Shown: piece after piece, positions 50,698 to 59,593 of the stretch
How the letters are laid out: the number at the start of each line of letters is the position of its first letter
Numbering within the stretch: position 1 is the first letter of the stretch
Assembly (NCBI GenBank): GCA_037045455.1
Contig: JBAOIN010000012.1
Span: forward strand, 248,001 to 312,000
DNA: 64,000 bases
Origin: JADKAV01 sp037045455
Lineage (GTDB): Bacteria > Actinomycetota > Actinomycetes > S36-B12 > UBA10799
Direction: 5' to 3'
Made by a program: the position numbers and the translations under genes
Notes under the pieces: generated by a model
Seen by the model: only the letters and a program-made list of their open reading frames with translations
Databases searched by the model: none
What the model was told of the DNA's origin: nothing

Positions 50698-51387
50698 CTA
50701 CTGCACAGTGAGGTCGGCGACCTTCGTCGCTGTGATCGTCCCGCCCAGAGCCTCACCGTCACCGTTGAAGGTTCCGAGGCCCGCATCTCGCGGCGCGCAA
50801 ATGAGGGAAACGGCGCCAGCGGCGGCGTTGTTGTACGCGCCCGTGACCGAGAAAGGCGAGTTCTCATAGGCGCCCTGCGAGACGCTGGCATTCTGGTTGG
50901 AGTCGGTGACCGTGCCAGTAGGTCCAGTCAGAGAGCACGAGATGCTGACGGTCTGGGCATCAGTGGGACGGGCGTAGGTGTGAGCGTTCACCACGTAGGT
51001 CCCCGGTTCCAGGTCCAGGGTCACGATCCGGTTGTCGACCGGCGGACCGGGAAGGATGCTCGGTTCGGTGATGGTCTTTGTTGCAGAGCTCGCCTTGACG
51101 AACGCGTTGCTAGGCCCGCGCTCGCCCTGTGTTCCCTGCTGACCCTGCTGGCCCTGCGGACCGGTCTGGCTGAATGTGACCTTGCGTTCGCTCTTCTTGC
51201 ACTTCTTGCCGTTCTGCGCGTTCACGAAGCGCACCTGCCCACCCTTCTTCTTCACGCACGACGTGATGACACCAGTGCTGGAGTCAGGAATCGCCGTCGG
51301 GACGGACGTTGCCTGGGCAATGCCGACTGCGACAAGGCTGCCTGCCGCAAAGCATCCGATCGCTATGGTCAGTGGTGTTGCATTCAT
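50698..51387 (-). CDS. secreted protein with short collagen-like repeat
   Basis: A 229-residue exported protein. The N-terminal signal (TIAIGCFAAGSLVAVGIAQA) is followed by a Cys/Lys-rich segment (GVITSCVKKKGGQVRF; GKKCKKSERKV), five or six Gly-X-Y triplets (GPQGQQGQQGTQGERGP) and a beta-rich C-terminal domain (about 95-229) with two cysteines. It looks like the short collagen-stalk surface proteins found in many actinobacteria. A spacer GGAGGGA precedes the ATG. The 290 bases upstream to 51677 hold no other gene I can support. Confidence 0.75.
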   Translation of the reverse strand: MNATPLTIAIGCFAAGSLVAVGIAQATSVPTAIPDSSTGVITSCVKKKGGQVRFVNAQNGKKCKKSERKVTFSQTGPQGQQGQQGTQGERGPSNAFVKASSATKTITEPSILPGPPVDNRIVTLDLEPGTYVVNAHTYARPTDAQTVSISCSLTGPTGTVTDSNQNASVSQGAYENSPFSVTGAYNNAAAGAVSLICAPRDAGLGTFNGDGEALGGTITATKVADLTVQ

Positions 51388-51677
51388 GAGAGGTCCCTCC
51401 CTCTAGGGTGATCGGAACAGTAGCCGTCAGGGTGCCAATGATCAAGGACGCAATGGGCCAAAGACCGGTTTCTCCCGCACTTCACGACTCGTAAGCAGCA
51501 TGTGCGTCGACGACAGCCTCGGGCGACGCTTCCGACAAGTGTGGGGACGAGTCCACCAGTTCGGCCCGCTGCCACATCGAAGTTGTAGGGGTGGGTGGGC
51601 GGTGACGCATCTGGCCTGCAGCGACTCCTGTTCGACTGGAGGTGCATCAGCATCCGACTGCCGCACAGACTGACCGC

Positions 51678-52518
51678 ATGTGCCGCCTGTTCGGGATGAA
51701 TGCCGGAGTCAACGAGGTCCACGTCACCTACTGGCTGCTCGATGCGCCGGACAGCCTGCTCGTCGAGAGCCACCGCAACCCCGATGGCACGGGCATCGGC
51801 TGGTTCGACTCGGCCGGGCCGCACGTGGCCAAACAGCCGAGGAGCGCGTTCGACGACCCCCTGTTCAGCCAGGAGGCCGCAGCCATCGACGCATGCACCC
51901 TGGTCACCCACGTCCGGGCGGCGACAGCGGGTCACGACGCGCTGCAGAACACCCACCCGTTCGAGGTGGACGGGCTGATCGTGGCGCACAACGGCGGCTT
52001 CGGCGACCTCGACGCCGTCGATGCCGAGCTCGGTCAATGGGCCGCGCAGGTTCACGGTGACACCGACTCCGAACGTTACGCTGCCCTGATCGCGAAGTAC
52101 GCCCATGACCTCGGGGATCCCGGGGCCGGACTCGCCGCGGCGGCGAACTGGCTGGCTGACAACGTGCCCATGTACTCGCTGAACGCCGTTGTCATCGCCA
52201 AGGGGAACCTCTGGGCACTGCGCTACCCGGATCAGCGTGCGTTGCACATGGCCAAGCGCCGTCTGGACCCGGCGCGGAGGTGTCTGGTCCGGGGCGTCGG
52301 ACACGGCCTCCCACACGATCGTGACCGACCATCCGACCGACGTGGTGCTCGTGGCCAGCGAGCGGGTGGACGGCTCCGACGACTGGCGGATGCTGGACCC
52401 GGGCGAACTGGTCCACGTCGCGCCTGACCTGCGGGTGGTCTCGACGATCGCTGTCGACCACCCGCCGGCCCACTTGCACCTATTGGCTGAGGCCGACCCC
52501 AACATCGACGACGTGTAA
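51678..52518 (+). CDS. class II glutamine amidotransferase (YafJ/EgtC-like), one frameshift
   Basis: The N-terminal Cys2 nucleophile is exposed by MCRLFGMNAGVNEVHV. Class II (Gn-AT_II) landmarks follow: ESHRNPDGTGIGWFDSAGPH, LVTHVRAATAGHDALQNTHP and FEVDGLIVAHNGGFGDLDAV with the Asn-Gly oxyanion pair. Near 52260-52280 the frame shifts; the second frame continues SGASDTASHTIVTDHPTDVV to a stop at 52518. Restored length about 280. It releases ammonia from glutamine or hydrolyses gamma-glutamyl compounds; EgtC-like proteins act in ergothioneine synthesis, but no egt genes are adjacent. The break lies at the edge of a frameshift-dense stretch. Confidence 0.82.
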
Positions 52519-52730
52519 GCGTTTCCCGATTCAAAACCGCGCACGGCGCCTGGTCGTGAGCCAGGATTTGCCATCGAATGAAGGGTCAAGATGGGACATA
52601 TTCCCTTTTTCGGGCATATCCACCTTCAAAGTTGCGCAGCCCCGCCTGTCATGTGCGCAGTTGTGAATCCAGCGTGAGGCTGTCTGGCTGACCATTCTGG
52701 TGAAACCTGCGCCACCGATAGCCTGAACCC

Positions 52731-53975
52731 ATGCCCGTACGCAAAGTCGCACTGCTCACTGCCGGGGGTCTCGCCCCGTGCCTGTCCTCGGCCGTCGGCG
52801 GCCTGATCGAGCAGCTACACCGAGGTCGACCCCGAGATCGAGATCATCGCGCTACCTCAACGGCTACCACGGCCTGCTGCTGGGCAACTCCGTGCACCGT
52901 GACCGCCGAGGTGCGGGAGAATGCCGCCCTGCTCCACACGCTTCGGCGGCAGCCCGATCGGCAACAGCCGGGTCAAGCTCACCAACGTCGCTGACTGCGT
53001 CAAGCGCGGCCTGGTGCCAGAGGGCCAGGACCCGCTGCAGGTGGCGGCCGAGCAGCTGACCGACGACGGCGTCGACGTGCTGCACACGATCGGCGGGGAC
53101 GACACCAACACCACCGCCGCCGACCTGGCGGCCTACCTGCACGAGAACGACTACGAGCTCACCGTCGTGGGCCTGCCCAAGACCATCGACAACGACGTCG
53201 TGCCCGATCACGCCAGAGCCTCGGGCGCGTGGACCGCGGCCGAGCAGGGCGTCGATGTTCGCCCAGAACATCATCGCCGAGCACACCTCCAACCCCCGGA
53301 TGCTGATCATCCACGAGGTCATGGGCCGCAACTGCGGCTGGCTGACCGCGGCCACCGCGGTGAAGTACCGCGAGTGGCTGGACTCGGCCAGGAGTGGAAC
53401 GCCGGGCATCGGCCTGGACCGCCGCGGCTGGGACATCCACGCCGTCTTCGTGCCCGAGATGGCCTTCGACCTCGCGGCCGAGGCGCGAGCGGCTGCGACG
53501 CGGTCATGGACGAGGTCGGCTGCGTCAACATCTTCCTGTCCGAGGGCGCCGGCGTCGCCGAGATCGTCGCCGAGATGGAGGCACCGCGGCGAGGAGGTCC
53601 GGCCGGGACGCCTTCGGGCACGTCAAGCTCGACACGATCAACCCCGGCGCAGTGGTTCGGCAAGCAGTTCGCCGAGATGCGTCGGCGCCGAGAAGACGCA
53701 TGGTGCTGGAAGAGCGGCTACTTCGCCCGCTCGGCCGCGGCCAACGACGACGACCTCGCGCCTGATCCAGCCGTGCACCGACCTCGCCGTCGACGCTGCG
53801 CTGCGCGGCGAGGGTCGGGCGTGATCGGGCAGGACGAGGAGCGCGGCGACGAGCTGCGGGTGATCGAGTTCCCGCGGATCGCGGGGCGGCAAGGCCTTCG
53901 ACATCGACCAGCCCTGGTTCGACGACCTTCTGGCCGGACTGGGACAGAGCCAAGGGAGCGAAGGTCGAGCACTGA
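52731..53975 (+). pseudogene. PPi-type 6-phosphofructokinase, shattered by about ten frameshifts
   Basis: Reading across frames gives a nearly complete phosphofructokinase of about 410 residues: MPVRKVALLTAGGLAPCLSS, TEVDPEIEIIA, YLNGYHGLLLGNSV, VTAEVRENAALLHT, GGSPIGNSRVKLTNVADCVK, TIGGDDTNTTAADLAAYLHE, VVGLPKTIDNDVVP, MFAQNIIAEHTSNPRMLIIH, EVMGRNCGWLTAATAVKYRE, DEVGCVNIFLSEGAGVAEIV, FGHVKLDTINPG, WFGKQFAEM, LRLIQPCTDLAVDAALRG and KAFDIDQPWFDDLLAGLGQS. GGDD in place of GGDG is the mark of pyrophosphate-dependent enzymes. I count roughly ten frame changes in 1.24 kb with almost no loss of amino-acid conservation, which is more like local sequence error than old decay. TAGCCT sits six bases before the ATG. 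Confidence 0.75.
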
Positions 53976-54693
53976 GGAGGTCCGGCGCAACCGGGCGCTC
54001 TGGACTCTGCTGAACCACCGCTACACCGGAGCTGCTGCCGAGGGCATGTGGCAGCGCGACGGTGTGCGGTGGGGGCTGTTCGGTATCCCCGACCGGTGGC
54101 TGCCGCCGCTGCGCGGGCACGTCGTCGTGGAACTCGGTTGCGGGACCGCGTTCTTCTCGGCTGCCCTGGCCCGGGCCGGCGCCCGTCCGGTCGCGATAGA
54201 CCTGAACGAGGATCAGCTGGCGACGGCCGCGCGTTGGGCGGACTTCCCCTTGATCCAGGCCGACGCCGGGCACGTGCCCCTTCGCGACAACTGCGCCGAT
54301 CTGGTGGTCAGCGAACACGGTGCCAGCGTGTGGTGCGACCCCGAGATGTGGCTGGCCGAGGCAGCGCGCATCCTGAAGCCCGGTGGCTGGCTGTACTTCC
54401 TGGTCAACAGCCCGCTGTCCACGCTGTGCGTCCCGGATGAGGGCCCGGCGACCGCGGCCCTCCAGCGGCCGCACGGCGAGCTGGGCCGCATGCAATTCGA
54501 CGGGATCGAGTACCACCCGTCCCATGGGGCCTGGATCGCGGCCCTGACGGGGCACGGCTTCGAAGTGCTGGGCCTGGACGAACTCCTGGCCCCCGCGCAT
54601 GCTGCGGATCACGAGTTCTACGAGATCGCCGACGCCGACTGGGCCCGGCGCTGGCCCGCGGAGGACCTGTGGGTGGCCCGGCGCCCGGAGTAA
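53971..54693 (+). CDS. class I SAM-dependent methyltransferase
   Basis: A Rossmann-fold methyltransferase. Motif I is HVVVELGCGTAFFSAALARA, followed by RPVAIDLNEDQLATAARWAD, QADAGHVPLRDNCADLVVSE and AARILKPGGWLYFLVNS. The C-terminal part (ELGRMQFDGIEYHPSHGAWI) is typical of small-molecule methyltransferases; the acceptor is unknown. The frame is family-like from TEEVRRNRALWTLLNHRY (about 53971) but has no ATG/GTG there; the first in-frame ATG is 54046. A start codon may have been lost to the indels that damage the gene before it. Confidence 0.8.
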   Translation, partial: TEEVRRNRALWTLLNHRYTGAAAEGMWQRDGVRWGLFGIPDRWLPPLRGHVVVELGCGTAFFSAALARAGARPVAIDLNEDQLATAARWADFPLIQADAGHVPLRDNCADLVVSEHGASVWCDPEMWLAEAARILKPGGWLYFLVNSPLSTLCVPDEGPATAALQRPHGELGRMQFDGIEYHPSHGAWIAALTGHGFEVLGLDELLAPAHAADHEFYEIADADWARRWPAEDLWVARRPE

Positions 54694-54742
54694 TGTCGCG
54701 TCGTTGCTGCTGCGCCCGGCGTGTCGCGACAACAGCGCGACA
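54694..54742. repeat. intergenic palindrome (GTCGCG family), copy 3
   Basis: TGTCGCGTCGTTGCTGCTGC faces CGCGACAACAGCGCGACA. It begins just after the methyltransferase stop and continues AAACCCCGCC. Related to 4469-4517 and 45279-45337. Confidence 0.55.
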
Positions 54743-54778
54743 AACCCCGCCGGCGGTGCCTCCCTTAGGCTCGAAGCC

Positions 54779-55345
54779 GTGAACGAGATGCGTGCCTCCG
54801 ACGCCGATCGGGACAAGTACGCCGGGGTTCTGCGCGAGGCCTACGCGCAGGGCCGGCTGTCGCATGAGGAGTACGAGGAGCGGCTGAGCGTCTGCATGAC
54901 CGCCAAGACCTACTCCGAGCTCGAACCGCTGATCGCGGACCTGCCGGCCGACAACCTGCCTGTCCTGCGCCCGGCGGCCGACGTCGTGCCGGTGAGCCGC
55001 AGCACGCCGCCGATGGTCGCGGTCTTCAGCTCGGTGGAGCGAAAGGGCGCCTGGACACTGGACGACACCAGTTATGCCGTGGCCGTGTTCGGTGAGGTGA
55101 ACATCGACCTGCGGGAAGCCGCCATCCCGGCCGCCGACAACCAGATTCAGGCTTTCGCCATTTTCGGCAGTGTGACCATCTACATCGAACCGGGGACTGT
55201 CGTGGACTGCAGCGGGATCGGCATCCTGGGCGAGTTCAACCGTGGGAAGGCATCCCAGCCGCGACCCGGCTCCCCGGTCATCAAGGTCAGCGGGCTGGCG
55301 CTCTTCGGCTCGGTGTCCATCAAGGAGAAGCCGCTCAAGAGGTGA
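54779..55345 (+). CDS. DUF1707 protein with LiaF-like C-terminal domain
   Basis: A 188-residue soluble protein. Residues 3-55 are DUF1707 (MRASDADRDKYAGVLREAYA, QGRLSHEEYEERLSVCMTAK). The C-terminal half (about 85-185) is a beta-helix-like repeat domain (VAVFGEVNIDLREAAI; AFAIFGSVTIYIEPGT; GLALFGSVSIKEKP) resembling the cell-wall-active antibiotic response (LiaF) domain. Function unknown; related proteins respond to envelope stress. GTG 54779 follows TAGGCT by seven bases, so it is leaderless. It is 21 bases upstream of the chloride channel gene. Confidence 0.85.
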   Translation: MNEMRASDADRDKYAGVLREAYAQGRLSHEEYEERLSVCMTAKTYSELEPLIADLPADNLPVLRPAADVVPVSRSTPPMVAVFSSVERKGAWTLDDTSYAVAVFGEVNIDLREAAIPAADNQIQAFAIFGSVTIYIEPGTVVDCSGIGILGEFNRGKASQPRPGSPVIKVSGLALFGSVSIKEKPLKR

Positions 55346-55366
55346 CCCACCGCTACGCTGCAAGGC

Positions 55367-56629
55367 GTGGACGAGGCGCGCGCTGTACCCAAACTGCTCG
55401 GGATCGCGGCAATCGTGGGGTTGCTCGCGGGCGGCGGGGTCGTGCTCTTCCTGGCCGTCGAGCACCAGCTGTCGCACCTGTTGTGGAACGACATCCCTGA
55501 CGCGCTCGGTGGGACGCCGGGCTGGTGGGTCGTGCTCGTGCTGGTGGCCGGCGCGGTCGGCGTCTGGGGCGCGCTGAAACTGCCTGGCCACGGCGGTCAC
55601 CGGCCGCTGGACGGGCTTGGCTTCGACATCGGGCCCAAGCAGATCGGGTCGGTCGTGGCGGCCGCACTGATCTCGCTATCGGTGGGCGCGGTGGTGGGCC
55701 CGGAGGCTCCGCTGATGGCCGTGGGTTCGGCGCTCGCGGGCTTCGTGGCCATGCGCGCGGAACCGCCGGTCCGCCAGGTCATGATGCTCGCCGGTGCCGC
55801 GGCAGCGATCACCATGATCCTGGGCAACCCCATGATCTCCGCTGTGCTGATCCTCGAGGCCGCCGCGTTGAAGGGCAGTCCGGGCGGGAAGAAGGTGATG
55901 GTCGCGATCCTGCCCGTCCTGCTGGCTATGGGCACCGGCTACCTGATCCAGGTAGGGGTGGGCGACTGGAGTGGAGTGGGCCTGTCACAGCTCGCAGTCC
56001 CGGGTCTGCCGGCGTACCCGACGGTGCAGGCAGTGGATCTGGCGTTCGCGCTGGTGATCGCCCTGGTCACTGCCGTCTTGGCGGTACTGTCCGTCGAGGT
56101 CGGCACGCTCTTCCAGGACCGGATCAAGAGTCAGCTCACGAAGCTGCTGGTCGCGGCCCTGATCGTCGCTGCGGCCGCGCTCATCACCCGGGCACTGACC
56201 GGCCAGCCAGTGGATGTCGTGCTGTTCTCAGGTCAGGCAGCGATCGGCACGGTCCTCGGGATCGCCTCGTTGTCCGCTCTGCTCATCATCGCGGTGGCCA
56301 AGACCATCGGATATGCGGTCTCACTCGGCGGTGGTTTCCGGGGTGGCATGGTCTTCCCGGCGGTCTTCCTCGGAGTGGTCGTGGCGGCCGCCGGGGTGCA
56401 GGCCGTCGACTCGGCCAACCTCTCTGCGATGGCCGCGACCGGGATCGCCGCGGCCGTGGCAGGTGTGCTGCGGCTGCCGTTCAGCGGGGTGTTGCTCGCC
56501 CTGTTGCTGTGTGCCAGTGCCGGGCTGGCCGTTACCACTCCGGCCATCATCGGCGCCATCATCGGGGTGCTGGTGCGAGTGGTGGCCGACGGCCTGCTGG
56601 AGCGCCGGGAGGCGACGCTGGCGGCGTGA
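55367..56629 (+). CDS. CLC-type chloride channel / transporter
   Basis: A 420-residue CLC-family membrane protein with about ten hydrophobic helices. The gating/proton glutamate motif appears as SVGAVVGPEAPLMAVGSALA (GxEGP-type, here GPEAP), and the second ion-pathway motif is VSLGGGFRGGMVFPAVFLGV. The N-terminal GSGIP element is not obvious, so this may be a YfeO-like divergent member; channel versus exchanger cannot be decided. GTG 55367 has TACGCT seven bases upstream. Confidence 0.87.
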   Translation: MDEARAVPKLLGIAAIVGLLAGGGVVLFLAVEHQLSHLLWNDIPDALGGTPGWWVVLVLVAGAVGVWGALKLPGHGGHRPLDGLGFDIGPKQIGSVVAAALISLSVGAVVGPEAPLMAVGSALAGFVAMRAEPPVRQVMMLAGAAAAITMILGNPMISAVLILEAAALKGSPGGKKVMVAILPVLLAMGTGYLIQVGVGDWSGVGLSQLAVPGLPAYPTVQAVDLAFALVIALVTAVLAVLSVEVGTLFQDRIKSQLTKLLVAALIVAAAALITRALTGQPVDVVLFSGQAAIGTVLGIASLSALLIIAVAKTIGYAVSLGGGFRGGMVFPAVFLGVVVAAAGVQAVDSANLSAMAATGIAAAVAGVLRLPFSGVLLALLLCASAGLAVTTPAIIGAIIGVLVRVVADGLLERREATLAA

Positions 56630-56643
56630 CCCCTCCGGCGCAG

Positions 56644-57078
56644 CTACGGCTTGGGTAGGTGAGACCCACCCCGCACCGCCCTGGCGAGCAGCCCCACGAC
56701 CCACAGTGCCGTCACGGTGTGCATCGCGATGACTGCAGGCGGGATCCCGGGCAGCGACGCCGCAAACAGTCCCGCGCCGGCGATGATCACCCAGACTTCC
56801 GGGCGCGCCGTGACCCGTGCTGCCACGTACGTGCCGAGTGCGGCGAGGACGCTGACGATCAGGCAGACTCCCACCACCCCGAACGGCTGGATCGCCGTTC
56901 CATCGACTGTGGTGTCCCAGCCCGCGGCCCTGGCAGTGAGCAGCAGCACCACGGCGCTCAGCGCTGCGCCAACCCCAGCAGCGGTGCCGATCCGCAGCAG
57001 GAAGGCCAGCGTCGCGGGCGTGGTTGCCCGTCGTTTCGGGCCGGCCAGGCGCCGTAACGCAGTGGGGTCGAAACTCAC
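56644..57078 (-). CDS. four-helix integral membrane protein, unknown (DUF6069-like)
   Basis: A 144-residue membrane protein with four predicted helices: LLRIGTAAGVGAALSAVVLL, FGVVGVCLIVSVLAALGTYV, VWVIIAGAGLFAASLPGI and VIAMHTVTALWVVGLLARAV. Its layout resembles DUF6069 proteins of actinobacteria, though I cannot confirm membership by eye. Basic cytoplasmic N-terminus (RRLAGPKRRAT). It lies 15 bases downstream of ppk2 on the same strand and may be co-transcribed with it. Confidence 0.6.
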   Translation of the reverse strand: MSFDPTALRRLAGPKRRATTPATLAFLLRIGTAAGVGAALSAVVLLLTARAAGWDTTVDGTAIQPFGVVGVCLIVSVLAALGTYVAARVTARPEVWVIIAGAGLFAASLPGIPPAVIAMHTVTALWVVGLLARAVRGGSHLPKP

Positions 57079-57093
57079 GGGGAGGACGTCGCC

Positions 57094-58078
57094 CTAGAGG
57101 GCTGGGAACACCCGCCCGGTGTTCTCCTCCGACTCGTAGATGTCAGCAGGCGGGCCGACGATGGACGGATCGGGAATCCCGACCACCTCGAGGTTCTTCT
57201 CGGGGTAGTCGACGCGACTCAGGACCCAGCGCATGGCCTCGAGCCGGCCCCGCTTCTTGTCGTTGCTGCGCACCACGGTCCACGGCGCCCACTCGGTGTC
57301 GGTGTACCAGAACATGGCCTCTTTGGCTGCCGTGTAGTCGTGCCAGCGGTCCAAGCTCGCGAGGTCCATCGGGCTGAGCTTCCACTGCCGCACCGGATCG
57401 ATCCGGCGGATCGTGAACCGGGTGATCTGCTCCTTGCGGGACACCGAGAACCAGAACTTGATCAGGATGATCCCGTCCCGCACCAGCATCCGTTCGAACT
57501 CCGGCGCCTGCCGCATGAACTCGTTGTACTGGTCGTCGCTGCAGAACCCCATCACCCGCTCGACACCGGCGCGGTTGTACCAGGACCGGTCGAACATCAC
57601 GATCTCGCCCTTGGTCGGCAGGTGCCGGATGTAGCGCTGGAAATACCACTGACCGGCCTCCCGTGGCGAGGGCTTCGTCCAGCGCGATCACGCGGGCGCC
57701 GCGCGGGTTCATGTGCTCGGTGAAGCGCTTGATCGTGCCGCCCTTGCCGGCTGCGTCCCGGCCCTCGAAGACCATGACGATCCGCTGGCCGGTCTCCTTG
57801 ACCCAGCCCTGCATCTTGAGCAGTTCGATCTGCAGCAACCGCTTCTGAAGTTCGTACTCGCGGCGGTCCAGCCGCTCGGTGTAGGGGTAGCCCTCGCGCC
57901 AGGTGTCGATCGGGTGACCCTCCGGGCCGATCAGGACCGGGTCGTCCACCTCGTCCCACGTCCCGCTTGCGGTCAGGCCGTGCCGTTCGAACGTGTCGTC
58001 CTCGAGGTCCTGCAGGCTGGAGATGATCTCCTGCAGGTCCATCACGGCGTCGATGTCGAGGTAGTGGTCGCTGCTCAC
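57094..58078 (-). CDS. ppk2: polyphosphate kinase 2 (PPK2), one frameshift
   Basis: PPK2 class I/II nucleotide-polyphosphate phosphotransferase. The first frame carries ELQKRLLQIELLKMQGWVKE and Walker A in VMVFEGRDAAGKGGTIKRF, then HMNPRGARVIALDEA. Near 57660 one surplus base in CGGGAGG shifts the frame; the second frame continues EAGQWYFQRYIRHLPTKGEI, Walker B in MFDRSWYNRAGVERVMGFCS, and WTVVRSNDKKRGRLEAMRWV to the stop at 57094. Restored length about 328 residues, normal for PPK2 with an N-terminal tail. It moves phosphate between polyphosphate and ADP or GDP and complements ppgK. Confidence 0.88.
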
Positions 58079-58157
58079 GGTTCCATTCCTACCAGGGCTG
58101 CCGGAGGGGCTATGTGAGCCACAGGACTCCCAGAGGCTTGTCCGTCACAAAGCCTCC

Positions 58158-58742
58158 TCAGCCCAGGTCGCCGGTCAGGTAGCGCTGCACGGTCGCACCC
58201 ACGTCGGCGACCAGTTCCTCGGGCGTGCGGGCCACCATCTCCGGAATCGCCAGGAAGTAGCGGGTCATGGCCACACCGGCCATCTGACTGATGACCAAAG
58301 CGGACCGCCGCTGCGGCTGATCGACAGCCATGCTGGCGATGATCGGCTGCACGGCGTCGTGCAAGGTGCGCGCCAACGTCTCACGGGCGATGTCATGGGA
58401 GGCGGCCGTGCGCAGCATTCCCATCATGTGTTCGCGCACCTGGGGTTGTTCCCACACCGACAGCAGGACGCGCACGAACGCAGTGCCACGCTGATCAGCG
58501 GGAAGATCGGCGATACCCGCCGTGATCTGGGCGGGATCGAGCGGTAGCTGCAGCGCCTCGAGCAGCAGGTCCTCCTTGCTGCCGAAGTAGTGCACGATCA
58601 ACGCCGGGTCCACGGCGGCATCCCGGGCGATCGCGCGCATGCTCGCCCGCTCGTAGCCCTGCTCGGCGAACAGCCGCCGGGCGCTGTTCAGGATGGCCTG
58701 CCGGGTGTCCTCGTCGCCAGGCCGGCGACCCCGGCTCCTCAC
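58158..58742 (-). CDS. TetR-family regulator of the ABC exporter operon
   Basis: A 194-residue TetR regulator. The helix-turn-helix is in AILNSARRLFAEQGYERASM through AAVDPALIVHYFGSKEDLLL. The C-terminal domain looks like TetR_C_17-type (LLSVWEQPQVREHMMGMLRT). It is the last gene of a four-gene minus-strand operon; its start overlaps the preceding ATPase gene by four bases. It probably represses the operon through the TCAACGAGTGTTGA palindrome at 61445 and is induced by a transported drug. Inference from position. Confidence 0.9.
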   Translation of the reverse strand: MRSRGRRPGDEDTRQAILNSARRLFAEQGYERASMRAIARDAAVDPALIVHYFGSKEDLLLEALQLPLDPAQITAGIADLPADQRGTAFVRVLLSVWEQPQVREHMMGMLRTAASHDIARETLARTLHDAVQPIIASMAVDQPQRRSALVISQMAGVAMTRYFLAIPEMVARTPEELVADVGATVQRYLTGDLG

Positions 58743-59593
58743 GTCCGGGCCAGCGCCGTCATGCGCTCTTCGATCGTGGCGGGGACTTCGGTGAGCGTCG
58801 CCTCAACCCCGGAGTCGCGCAGGGTGCTTCGCAGCGCATCCGGATCAGGGTCGACCACCCGCACGTCGCGGCCGGCGAGGGTGACGCCGAAGCCGGCCCC
58901 TGTCAGCACCTCGAAGGTCCGCGCCCAATCCTGGCCGCGCACGGCCACGGTGCGAGTGCCGTCCACGATGTCGGCCTCGGTGCCGGTGGCGACCAGGCGG
59001 CCCTCGGACATCAGCAACAGCCGGTCGCACTGGCGCGCTTCCTGCATGTAATGCGTGGTGACGAGCACGCCGACGCCGCGACTTGACTCCGCGCGAATGC
59101 GATCCCACAACCGTGCCCGGGACAGCGGTTCTACTCCCGACGTCGGCTCGTCCAGAACGAGGACATCCGGGGCGTGCTGCAACGCGCAGAGGAAGGCAAC
59201 CTGCCGGCGCAAACCCAGTGGCAGCCCGCCGACCAAAGTGTCCGCATCGTCGGCCAGCACCGGCGGCAGCTCAGCGGGTTGGCATCCGAAGGCCTGTGCC
59301 GCGAACGCGAGGTTCTCGCCGACCGTGAGTTCGGCGTACAGGCCCAATCCCTGCGGCACGTACCCGAGCTTGCGGCGGCCCACACGATTCGGCGGGCTCC
59401 CGGCCAGCAGGGCTTGGCCCGTACTCGGACGCAAGAGCCCGAGCAGCATGCGGATGGTGGTCGTCTTGCCGGCGCCGTTTGCCCCGAGCAGACCGACGAC
59501 CTCGCCAGGCCCGACCTGGAAACTCACGTCGTCGACCGCCGTGAAGTTGCCGAACGTCCGCGTCAGGTTGCGCGCTTCGAGCAACGTGTTCAT
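58739..59593 (-). CDS. ABC transporter ATP-binding protein with degenerate signature motif
   Basis: A 284-residue ABC ATPase. Walker A is GLLGANGAGKTTTIRMLLGL, the Q-loop GYVPQGLGLY, Walker B DVLVLDEPTSGVEPLSRARL and the H-loop VTTHYMQEAR. The signature LSGGQ is replaced by GLPLGLRRQVAFLCALQ, so one composite ATP site may be non-hydrolytic. A C-terminal 70-residue extension follows. It overlaps its neighbours on both sides by four bases. With the ATPase at 59590 it would make an asymmetric pair serving the single permease at 60387. Confidence 0.9.
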   Translation of the reverse strand: MNTLLEARNLTRTFGNFTAVDDVSFQVGPGEVVGLLGANGAGKTTTIRMLLGLLRPSTGQALLAGSPPNRVGRRKLGYVPQGLGLYAELTVGENLAFAAQAFGCQPAELPPVLADDADTLVGGLPLGLRRQVAFLCALQHAPDVLVLDEPTSGVEPLSRARLWDRIRAESSRGVGVLVTTHYMQEARQCDRLLLMSEGRLVATGTEADIVDGTRTVAVRGQDWARTFEVLTGAGFGVTLAGRDVRVVDPDPDALRSTLRDSGVEATLTEVPATIEERMTALART

